This document shows positions 1 to 5,666 of a stretch of DNA of 5,666 bases, one piece after another. The stretch lies in NCBI GenBank assembly GCA_020048935.1, contig JAIFLS010000145.1, positions 1-5,666 on the forward strand, in the 5' to 3' direction. The notes beneath the pieces are model-generated. The model saw only the letters and a program-made list of their open reading frames with translations, was not told the DNA's origin and made no database searches. The position numbers and the translations under genes were made by a program. Origin of the DNA: a bacterium. Its GTDB lineage: Bacteria; Verrucomicrobiota; Kiritimatiellia; UBA8416. Within the stretch, counting starts at the first letter, position 1. Every line of letters starts with the position of its first letter.

Positions 1-207
1 CACGATCAGTACTGGAGAACCCCAAGATGTCTGCCCCCGCAGAAAAAAGCCGCTTGAATCTACAACCATGTCACTTTCCTGACACACACCCAGGTGGAAT
101 ACGCCTGTAAAATAAGGCTTGAATGCGGGGCGTATATCGGGCATGATGGCAAGCTCTTTCAAGAAAAACCGTGATCATAAACCCTATCAATGTCTCTGGA
201 GCATCAA
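1..207. other. Upstream region of fusA, no convincing gene
   Basis: All three forward frames entering from the left edge close within about 110 bases and none gives a recognisable C-terminus, so a gene tail ending here cannot be claimed. The stretch is A-rich compared with fusA, as expected of an intergenic leader. A TAAAAT hexamer at 108-113 could be a -10 box, but the nearest good -35-like hexamer (CTGACA, 79-84) is 23 bases away, too far for a normal sigma-70 promoter. The octamer GCTTGAAT occurs twice (52-59 and 117-124). CTTGAA at 118-123 can pair with TTCAAG at 158-163 across a 34-base loop in the leader. None of these is strong enough to name a regulatory site. Confidence 0.5.
198..201 (+). 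promoter_or_regulatory. Ribosome binding site of fusA that decides its start
   Basis: GGAG lies six bases before the ATG at 208, ideal Shine-Dalgarno spacing. The in-frame ATG at 190 has no purine-rich motif at the right distance and would place this GGAG inside the coding region. This supports 208 as the start. Confidence 0.8.
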
Positions 208-2292
208 ATGGCTAGGAAATTCCCGTTATCGAAAATCCGTAATATCGGCATCATGGCGCATATCGACGCAGGCAAGACCACCTGTAGCGAGCGGATCCTC
301 TTCTATTGCGGCCGCACGCACAAGATCGGCGAGGTGCATGATGGCGCCGCCATCATGGACTGGATGGACCAGGAACAGGAGCGCGGCATCACGATCACGT
401 CCGCCGCCACGACGGCGGAATGGAAAGGGCACCAGATCTCGCTGATCGACACCCCCGGGCATGTGGACTTCACGGCCGAGGTGGAGCGCAGCCTGCGCGT
501 GCTCGACGGCGCGGTCGCGCTGTTCTGCGCGGTTGGCGGTGTGCAGCCGCAGTCGGAGCAGGTCTGGCGGCAGAGCGAGAAGTACAGCGTGCCCAAGATC
601 GCCTTCATCAACAAGATGGACCGGGTAGGCGCGGATTTCTATAAGGTGGTGGGGCGTATCCAGAGCATTCTCGGTGCCAACGCGGTGCCCATGGTTATTC
701 CCATCGGTAACGAGGATTCGCTGCGCGGCGTTGTGGATCTGGTCACCATGAAGGCGATTATCTTCGACGAAGCGGACCACGGCATGGCGTTCCATGAGGA
801 GGAGATTTCGGAGGATTTGCAGGAGCTTGCCCAGAAATGGCGTGCGAATCTGGTGGAGAAGAGCGCCGAGCAGTGCGATGACCTGCTGGAGAGGTACCTG
901 GAAGGTGGCGAGTTGACCGAGGAGGAGATCCGCAAGGCGGTGCGTACGGCCACCATTGCCCGCAAGATCGTTCCGGTCTACTGCGGTTCAGCATTCAAGA
1001 ACAAGGGGGTCCAGCCCATGTTGGATGGCGTGGTGTCGTACCTTCCGTCGCCGGAGGATATCGCCCCGATTATCCATGCCAAGAACGAGAATATCGTGCG
1101 CCATCATAATGAGACCGAGCCGTTTGCCGGTTTGGCGTTCAAGATCATGAGCGACAAGCACATGGGCAAGTTCACGTACGTCCGTATCTATTCCGGCACG
1201 CTCAACGCCGGTGATACCGTCTACAATTCCGTCCGCGAGAAGGTGCAGCGCATCGGCCGTCTGCTGCGGATGCATGCCAACCGCCAGGAGAATATCGAGA
1301 TTGCCCATGCCGGTGACATCGTGGCCGTCGTCGGGTTATCGGATACGCGCACGGGCGACACGCTTTGCGACCGGAATAATCAGATCATCCTGGAGTCCAT
1401 CGAGTTCCCGGCACCGGTGATCTCGATCAGCATCAAGCCTGAAACCCGGAATGACAACGACAAGATGGGCGAGGCGCTGCATCGGTTGGCGGAAGAGGAT
1501 CCGACCTTTATCGTGCATTTCGACGAGGAAACCGAGGAGACCATCATTTCCGGCATGGGAGAGTTGCACCTCGAGGTTCTGGTTGAACGCCTGAAACGTG
1601 AATTCGGTGTGATCTGCGCTGTAGGCCGGCCGGAAGTCGCGTATCGCGAGACGGCGACGAACAAGGTCGAGGGCGACTACAAGCACTCCAAGCAGACCGG
1701 CGGCCGCGGCCAGTATGGTCATTGCTACCTGCGCCTGGAACCGACCGATCCGGGCCACCCGTTCGCGTTCGTCAACGAGGTCAAGGGCGGCAACATCCCC
1801 TCGGAATTCATCCCGGCGGTGGAAAAGGGTGTCATCAAGGCGATGGTGAAGGGCCCGTATGCGGGCTACCCCGTGGTCGATGTCAAGGTGACCGTGTACG
1901 ACGGTTCGTCGCATGATGTGGACTCCAATGAATTCGCGTTCATCGAGGCCGCGCGTGTCTGTTTCCGGAATCTGTTCCTGAAGGGGCATCCGGAACTGCT
2001 CGAGCCGGTGATGTCGGTTGAAGTCATCACGCCCGAGGAGTATATGGGTGGTATAACCGGCTCGATCTGTTCGCGCCGCGGTCGTATCGAGAGCATGGAT
2101 GACCAGCATGGACAGAAGGTGGTCCGCGGCATGGTGCCGCTGAGCGAGATGTTCGGCTATTCGAACGATCTGCGGACGATGACCTCCGGCCGTGGGTCCT
2201 TTACCATGCATTTCGAACGCTACGAGACGGTGCCGTTCTCGATCTCCGAGGAGATCATCAAGAAACGGCGCGACGCGAACAAGATCCGCTAG
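208..2292 (+). CDS. fusA: Elongation factor G (translocation GTPase)
   Basis: This is a complete 694-residue EF-G, the cytosolic GTPase that drives tRNA-mRNA translocation on the ribosome and, with ribosome recycling factor, subunit splitting. The start at 208 gives MARKFPL, the usual EF-G N-terminus; an ATG at 190 would add six residues and lacks a ribosome binding site. Visible G-domain motifs are the P-loop AHIDAGKT (17-24), switch I RGITIT (59-64), DTPGH (81-85, with catalytic His85), NKMD (135-138) and SAF (261-263). Domain II (about 285-398) contains GTLNAGDTVYN. Domain III follows (about 400-475). Domain IV (about 478-597) carries QTGGRGQYGH and the tip loop GSSHDVDS, with His569 at the decoding-site position. 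Domain V starts near 598. Length matches the family (about 690-705). Cysteines follow the P-loop (Cys26, Cys34) where Thr is common. No rpsL, rpsG or tuf gene is adjacent, so it is outside a visible str operon and could be one of several paralogues. Identity is certain; paralogue class is not. Confidence 0.98.
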   Translation: MARKFPLSKIRNIGIMAHIDAGKTTCSERILFYCGRTHKIGEVHDGAAIMDWMDQEQERGITITSAATTAEWKGHQISLIDTPGHVDFTAEVERSLRVLDGAVALFCAVGGVQPQSEQVWRQSEKYSVPKIAFINKMDRVGADFYKVVGRIQSILGANAVPMVIPIGNEDSLRGVVDLVTMKAIIFDEADHGMAFHEEEISEDLQELAQKWRANLVEKSAEQCDDLLERYLEGGELTEEEIRKAVRTATIARKIVPVYCGSAFKNKGVQPMLDGVVSYLPSPEDIAPIIHAKNENIVRHHNETEPFAGLAFKIMSDKHMGKFTYVRIYSGTLNAGDTVYNSVREKVQRIGRLLRMHANRQENIEIAHAGDIVAVVGLSDTRTGDTLCDRNNQIILESIEFPAPVISISIKPETRNDNDKMGEALHRLAEEDPTFIVHFDEETEETIISGMGELHLEVLVERLKREFGVICAVGRPEVAYRETATNKVEGDYKHSKQTGGRGQYGHCYLRLEPTDPGHPFAFVNEVKGGNIPSEFIPAVEKGVIKAMVKGPYAGYPVVDVKVTVYDGSSHDVDSNEFAFIEAARVCFRNLFLKGHPELLEPVMSVEVITPEEYMGGITGSICSRRGRIESMDDQHGQKVVRGMVPLSEMFGYSNDLRTMTSGRGSFTMHFERYETVPFSISEEIIKKRRDANKIR

Positions 2293-2309
2293 TTCCGGCA
2301 TGGCAAGTG

Positions 2310-2357
2310 TGTGGGTGTGTGGGTATGTGAGTTCGATTCACCGCCCACAAACCCACA
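2310..2357. repeat. Imperfect inverted repeat built from TGTGTGGG units
   Basis: The left arm 2310-2323 pairs with the right arm 2344-2357 in 13 of 14 positions; the one mismatch is G2317 against A2350. The 20-base loop can form a further four-pair helix (GTGA 2327-2330 with TCAC 2338-2341). The left arm comes from a tandem octamer, TGTGTGGG at 2308-2315 and again at 2316-2323. The hairpin begins 18 bases after the fusA stop and could protect or end the fusA transcript, but no T-run follows, so it is not a standard intrinsic terminator. It may instead be one copy of a dispersed palindromic repeat. Confidence 0.65.
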
Positions 2358-2380
2358 AGCGCACATACAAGCGGGGAGGT

Positions 2381-2638
2381 ATGACGGCCTTGAATCTGCC
2401 TCTCGGTGCGCTTATGCAGGATCCGTCCATCCCGCTGTAGGTGCCGGTGCTGATCATTGCGCTGGTGATGGCGCTGGTGTGCCGTGGGGCCGGAGGGTGG
2501 CCTGCCGGATCGGCACCTCCAGGTGCTTTTCCCGCCCTGGCGTGGCTGGTGCGGGATGCCGACTGAGTGACAGCCCTGCTGGAGGCACCGGACGAGCCCG
2601 CCCTGCTTCTAGTGCTTCAGAAGGCATTCCTGGTCTGA
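2381..2638 (+). pseudogene. Possible decayed small membrane-protein gene
   Basis: One frame reads protein-like across three segments broken by in-frame stops. The first runs from ATG 2381 to TAG at 2438-2440 and includes ALMQDPSIPL. The second runs to TGA at 2564-2566 and begins with a hydrophobic stretch, VPVLIIALVMALV. The third, VTALLEAPDEPALLLVLQKA and a few more residues, ends at TGA 2636-2638. The order 'DPSIPL', hydrophobic helix, then a helical Leu/Ala-rich part is reminiscent of the N-terminus of ExbB/TolQ/MotA proton-channel proteins, but this is an impression only. A strong GGGGAGG (2373-2379) lies one base before the ATG, too close for normal use; it would suit the in-frame TTG at 2390 better. 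The likeliest reading is a gene remnant broken by nonsense changes. The alternative is chance open sequence in GC-rich DNA. Confidence 0.33.
2513..2530 (+). terminator. Weak terminator-like hairpin with short T-run
   Basis: GCACC (2513-2517) pairs with GGTGC (2522-2526) across a four-base TCCA loop, and TTTT (2527-2530) follows at once before a C-rich stretch. The stem is only five pairs and the T-run only four, so any termination would be inefficient. It lies 221 bases after the fusA stop and inside the putative decayed frame, which argues for chance. Confidence 0.22.
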
Positions 2639-2657
2639 GTGACTAAGGATATTCTGC

Positions 2658-2687
2658 TTGACGATATCTGCATCAATACGTTACACA
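2658..2687 (+). promoter_or_regulatory. Candidate promoter for the secreted-protein operon
   Basis: TTGACG (2658-2663) matches the -35 consensus at five of six bases. TACACA (2682-2687), 18 bases further on, matches the -10 consensus at only three of six. The -35 hexamer sits in the spacer of a small inverted repeat, GATAT (2648-2652) and ATATC (2664-2668), which could be an operator or chance. The position, about 50 bases before the ATG at 2739, is sensible, but the -10 is poor and promoter rules for this lineage are not well known. Confidence 0.2.
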
Positions 2688-2727
2688 ACCCCTGTAGATG
2701 GTTCCAATGGATACAAATTCAAATTGC

Positions 2728-2732
2728 GGAGA
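2728..2732 (+). promoter_or_regulatory. Ribosome binding site deciding the start of the YD/TSP3 gene
   Basis: GGAGA lies six bases before ATG 2739. The longer frame begins at TTG 2658 with no comparable motif and would bury the signal peptide behind 27 polar and basic residues. Start 2739 is therefore preferred. Confidence 0.8.
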
Positions 2733-2738
2733 CGTATT

Positions 2739-3302
2739 ATGGGATTGGCAAGGTTCGTGATTCTAATAGTGGTGGGGGTATCGCTGGTAGCCGTCGCAGG
2801 CGAAACTGTTTACGAGTACGACAGCAACAACCGGCTTAAGACCGCCAGTTACACGAATGGGGTTACGGCCCGCTACCAGTACGACCTTGCGCACAACCTG
2901 ACCGGTATCGGGCAGGTGGCCGACACGGACGCGGACGGGCTACCCGATTACTGGGAAATCAAATATTTCGGCGACCTGACGACCACCGATGGCTCCGGCG
3001 ACCAGGATGGCGACGGACTGAGCGACCTCGACGAGTATCTGGCTGCTACCGATCCCACCGCCGACGGTTCATCGTTTGTGTTCTTCAGCGGCGTCCCGCA
3101 ACCATCGACCAACGTAATCCGCTGGGCGAGCGCCAGCAACCGAACCTATACCATCCATCACACGACCAACCTGCTGGAGTCCTTCAGTATGCTGGAATCC
3201 GGCATTGAGGGCACCCCGCCTGTTAACGAGTACAATCACACTGTTACCGCCCCCGCGAACTTCTACCGCGTCAACCTGGTAACTGACGGGGGTGCGCAGT
3301 GA
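2739..3302 (+). CDS. Secreted protein with short YD-repeat and TSP3-like calcium-binding repeats
   Basis: This 187-residue protein has no recognised specific function. Residues 1-20 form a signal peptide: Arg5, a hydrophobic core at 6-18, and an AVA cleavage site after Ala20. Residues 22-58 resemble two short YD (Rhs-type) units, with YEYDSNNRL (25-33) and YQYDLAHNLTGI (46-57). Two Asp-rich motifs of thrombospondin type 3 or dockerin style follow, DTDADGLPDYWE (62-73) and DQDGDGLSDLDEYLAATDPT (88-107), which in this family bind calcium. Residues about 113-180 form a small beta-rich domain running from 'VIRWAS' through 'TTNL' to 'FYRV' (175-178), of a kind frequent at the C-termini of PVC-group secreted proteins. 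Cysteines are absent from the mature part. The protein is exported at least to the periplasm and probably to the surface. Its TGA overlaps the next gene's GTG by four bases, which implies co-translation. The YD portion is far shorter than normal Rhs proteins, so it may be a truncated relic or an accessory partner. Gene reality is firm; function is not. Confidence 0.9.
   Translation: MGLARFVILIVVGVSLVAVAGETVYEYDSNNRLKTASYTNGVTARYQYDLAHNLTGIGQVADTDADGLPDYWEIKYFGDLTTTDGSGDQDGDGLSDLDEYLAATDPTADGSSFVFFSGVPQPSTNVIRWASASNRTYTIHHTTNLLESFSMLESGIEGTPPVNEYNHTVTAPANFYRVNLVTDGGAQ
3288..3301 (+). promoter_or_regulatory. Translation initiation site with GTGA stop/start overlap
   Basis: A run of five G's (3288-3292) lies six bases before the GTG at 3299, inside the end of the preceding gene. 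The GTG overlaps that gene's TGA (3300-3302). The next in-frame ATG is 136 codons later, beyond the signal peptide, so the GTG is the only start that gives a complete exported protein. The geometry suggests termination-reinitiation coupling. Confidence 0.75.
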
Positions 3303-5666
3303 TCAAATATGCAACCACACTCTTGACGGCGGTTCTTCTTTCTGCCCCCATATTCAACACCACGGTGCAGGCTCAACTGGATGCTCCCGGGTGGGCCAAC
3401 GGACAGGCCGAGCGCGTTGATCCGGGGCAACTGCTGCCTGATGCTGGCGGTGGCGACGTAAGCCCGCTGTCGGGGGGCACATCGGAACCAGCCGATGTTG
3501 CCGAGCTGGCAAGAGGCCTTCAGTATGATCCCCTGCGCATTTTCAATTACGTCCATAACCACATTGAATACACCCCGTACTTCGGGCTGCTCAAAGGCGC
3601 AAGCCAGACCCTGCTGGAGCGAAGCGGCAATGATTTCGATCAGGCGTCCTTGCTATTCAGCCTGCTGATCGAAAGCGGTTATTCGCCCGTTTATGTCTAC
3701 GGGGCCATGCAGATCCCGATGTGGGATTATGACGCTTATGACCTGCCCAACTGGCTGGTCACGCAGGAATCAGCCATGGCGGTCGAGACCATCCTTGTCA
3801 ATGGCGGCATTCCCTATGCGTTCTCGGCGCAGAACTACGCATTCACAGTTGACCGGGTATGGGTGGAAGTCGAGATCGACGGCCAGACCCGTAAGCTGGA
3901 TCCGGCATTCAAGCGGCACTACGGGCAGACGGGCGAGATCCTATCCGACATGATGAACTATTCGCGCACAGCCCTGCTTGCGCAAGCTGGCGGCCAGTCC
4001 GGTAGCGACTACGTCCAGAATATGAGTGAAAGCACACTGTTCTCGTATCTTGACGGCTTGAGCACCAATCTGCTCAGCAGTCTTAACGCAAACCATGCGA
4101 ATGCGGCCTTGGATGAGCTTCTTGGCAATATCGGAATCAACGCCGAGAGCGTGACCAACCTGTCGACCACGCTGCGGTTTACATCCAGCACGGTCACGAA
4201 CTGGACGGCGATACCGGAGCAGTATTGCCATCGGGTAACGATCACGCATGGCAACGCCACCCCGGTGTCACAAAAGGTATCCGATCTTAACGGGCGGCGT
4301 CTCTCGATTACCTATGATGGTGGCCTGCAACTGGCCTCCGGCGGGCCGGTTTCGAATTTAACACAGATTGCCTCCACGATATCGGCATTTGATACGCCCA
4401 CAGAAACCAGCAACACCATTACCCTGGCTGCTTCGCTGGACATCGCAACGAACGTGCCGATGGCAGGCTCGACCACCCCGACCAATCCGGTCTCGGTTTG
4501 CGCTGTCGATTTCGGCGTGGTCTACAATAATAAATCCCCCGGCAATATCGTGGAAGGGATGATCGACAGGCAGACAAACACGAGTTTCACTCGTATTTAC
4601 CGCTATGAAGTCACACTCGCGAACAACACGTCCGGTGCCTACAGCCTGACCGCTGGCGGCGGAACCACCTACCTGGATCCGGGGCAGAGTTTCGATATAA
4701 AGGCCCGGTTCAACGGTCTGAACAAGACCCGCGGCACGAAGACGGCACAGGTCCAGGTCAGAGTCTACTATGCTGGTGAATATCAAGGTGGCTATGATAT
4801 TGACCTGACCGGGCGGGTGGCGGAATTCCCGTCGGTCAATTTCAGTGGATTCAGTTCGGTGCTCGCCCATCTTGGAACCCCGGTCACGGAGACGTTGACG
4901 TTTCACAATAACGGCAGTCTTCCTTTGAGCATCCCGAGTGCCATGACGCTTTCTGGCGGCACACCGCAGCGGTTTGCGTTGGTTTCTGGCTATGGGGCGG
5001 GCACGGTCAATGCTGCGGGGTCGCGGGCGATTGCCTGGCGATTTGATGCTGCACAGCATGGGGTATTCAGCACGGGGCTGAGTTTTGATTTCGCCTATGA
5101 TGGTCTGACATATTCCATGAACGGCGCACTTTCTCTACAGGGTGACGCCCGCTATGTACCGTCGATTGCCCAATCCTCCGATCTTGATTTCGGCATACGC
5201 ACCTTTGGCTCCACGGCTACCGGCACCTGCGCCGTGCAGAATACACTTTTGCCCAGTGCACCGCTACCCACGATCCAAATCCTGAGTGCGACCATAACCG
5301 GACCCGATGCCGCCCGTTTCAGCATCAGCTCCGGTGGACAAGCTGGCACCCTGGCCGCGGGCGCCATGCGCATGATTGAGGTGAATTACCACACCACGCA
5401 AACCGGATCGCATACGGCCAATGTGAAAGTTGCTTACAACTACGACGGCCTTGATTACTACCTCGAAATCCCCCTATCCGGCACCACCCAGTCCGGGCCG
5501 CTGGCCACGCTCTGGCTCGACGATGAAGCCGTTGTTGTCGAGACCGGCCCTGTGTCGGCAGAAGCCAGCCTGACCATCCAGATTGATCACCCTTACGCCG
5601 CCTATACCAACACCTACGCGGATGCGACCGTTACCTACCCCCTCAAGCGCGGCGGGACCTACGCGG
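3299..5666 (+). CDS. Large secreted transglutaminase-like protein with Ig-like repeats (3' end outside window)
   Basis: The frame stays open from GTG 3299 to the window edge, giving 789 codons with no stop, so the C-terminus is missing. Residues 1-25 are a signal peptide (Lys3, hydrophobic core about 5-18, VQA cleavage site). Residues about 70-207 match a transglutaminase-like core: LRIFNYVHNHIEYTPYFG (79-96), then LLKGASQTLLERSGNDFDQA (97-116), and the strand segment RVWVEVEIDG (186-195) leading to LDPAF (200-204). At the usual catalytic Cys position this protein has Asp112 and at the usual His it has Arg186; only Asp201 of the triad seems kept, so it is probably not a working protease or crosslinker. 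Residues about 210-400 are unassigned. Three Ig-like ASH/HYDIN-type repeats follow (about 401-509, 510-618, 619-731), each ending in a Tyr/Gly-rich strand pair. A new domain begins near 735, with 'IDHPY' and 'GGTYA' at the edge. It is exported and probably cell-surface or extracellular. Such proteins often sit beside Rhs/YD-repeat genes. Confidence 0.93.
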   Translation, partial: MIKYATTLLTAVLLSAPIFNTTVQAQLDAPGWANGQAERVDPGQLLPDAGGGDVSPLSGGTSEPADVAELARGLQYDPLRIFNYVHNHIEYTPYFGLLKGASQTLLERSGNDFDQASLLFSLLIESGYSPVYVYGAMQIPMWDYDAYDLPNWLVTQESAMAVETILVNGGIPYAFSAQNYAFTVDRVWVEVEIDGQTRKLDPAFKRHYGQTGEILSDMMNYSRTALLAQAGGQSGSDYVQNMSESTLFSYLDGLSTNLLSSLNANHANAALDELLGNIGINAESVTNLSTTLRFTSSTVTNWTAIPEQYCHRVTITHGNATPVSQKVSDLNGRRLSITYDGGLQLASGGPVSNLTQIASTISAFDTPTETSNTITLAASLDIATNVPMAGSTTPTNPVSVCAVDFGVVYNNKSPGNIVEGMIDRQTNTSFTRIYRYEVTLANNTSGAYSLTAGGGTTYLDPGQSFDIKARFNGLNKTRGTKTAQVQVRVYYAGEYQGGYDIDLTGRVAEFPSVNFSGFSSVLAHLGTPVTETLTFHNNGSLPLSIPSAMTLSGGTPQRFALVSGYGAGTVNAAGSRAIAWRFDAAQHGVFSTGLSFDFAYDGLTYSMNGALSLQGDARYVPSIAQSSDLDFGIRTFGSTATGTCAVQNTLLPSAPLPTIQILSATITGPDAARFSISSGGQAGTLAAGAMRMIEVNYHTTQTGSHTANVKVAYNYDGLDYYLEIPLSGTTQSGPLATLWLDDEAVVVETGPVSAEASLTIQIDHPYAAYTNTYADATVTYPLKRGGTYA

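Noticed and set aside
79..113. CTGACA and TAAAAT as a sigma-70 promoter for fusA
   Set aside because: The 23-base spacing is well outside the usual 16-18.
190..207. Six-residue N-terminal extension of EF-G from the ATG at 190
   Set aside because: It has no ribosome binding site, while ATG 208 has GGAG at ideal spacing and gives the family's normal MARKFPL start.
1336..2301. Minus-strand open frame of 321 codons
   Set aside because: It lies opposite the fusA coding frame, is Arg/His-rich as expected of the complement of a GC-rich gene, and shows no family motif.
2327..2343. GTTCGATTC resembling a tRNA T-loop
   Set aside because: The flanking five-base arms do not pair in T-stem register, and no acceptor, D or anticodon arm is present; it is the loop of the GT-rich hairpin.
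2311..2646. Plus-strand open frame of 111 codons between fusA and the secreted genes
   Set aside because: It starts inside the GT-rich hairpin, has no ribosome binding site and reads as Gly/Ala/Arg/Ser-rich noise; the frame from 2381 is more protein-like although broken.
2658..2738. TTG start extending the YD/TSP3 protein by 27 residues
   Set aside because: It would place polar and basic residues before the signal peptide; ATG 2739 has GGAGA six bases upstream and starts right at the signal peptide.
2639..2839. Small plus-strand frame starting GTG at 2639
   Set aside because: It overlaps the signal peptide of the YD/TSP3 gene in another frame and has no recognisable features.
4358..5059. 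Minus-strand open frame of 233 codons
   Set aside because: It is opposite the transglutaminase-like gene, whose signal peptide, domain motifs and Ig repeats establish the + strand as coding.
1..5666. CRISPR arrays, tRNA or rRNA genes, insertion-sequence ends
   Set aside because: Reading through found no regularly spaced repeats, cloverleaf-forming sequences, rRNA-like stretches, or paired terminal repeats with a transposase.

Overview
The window holds one housekeeping gene followed by the start of an operon for secreted proteins, all on the + strand. Several traits suggest a bacterium of the PVC group, most likely Kiritimatiellota or Verrucomicrobiota. These are a small protein with thrombospondin type 3-like Asp-rich repeats and a C-terminal domain ending in 'FYRV', a style common there, and moderately high GC with Gram-negative-type signal peptides. 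This placement is inference from protein style, not from a marker-gene comparison.

Layout: positions 1-207 hold no convincing gene and form the upstream region of fusA. Positions 208-2292 are a complete elongation factor G gene, best started at the second ATG of its frame (208), which has a GGAG ribosome binding site. Positions 2293-2738 are a 446-base gap. It contains a strong imperfect hairpin built from TGTGTGGG units, a likely decayed open frame (2381-2638) resembling the N-terminus of a small membrane protein, a short hairpin followed by four T's, and a weak promoter candidate.

Positions 2739-3302 encode a 187-residue secreted protein with a signal peptide, a very short YD-repeat (Rhs-type) segment, two Asp-rich putative calcium-binding repeats and a PVC-style C-terminal domain. 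Its stop overlaps by four bases (GTGA) the GTG start of a second, much larger secreted protein. That protein runs open for 789 codons to the window edge (3299-5666). It has a signal peptide, a transglutaminase-like domain that appears to lack the catalytic Cys and His, three tandem Ig-like (ASH/HYDIN-type) repeats, and the start of a further domain.

The two secreted genes look translationally coupled and are probably exported together. By analogy with similar architectures near Rhs/YD-repeat genes, they may be part of a surface or secreted Rhs-type assembly whose main component lies downstream of the window. EF-G is functionally unrelated to them, and the decayed frame between them suggests an accessory-region junction beside fusA.
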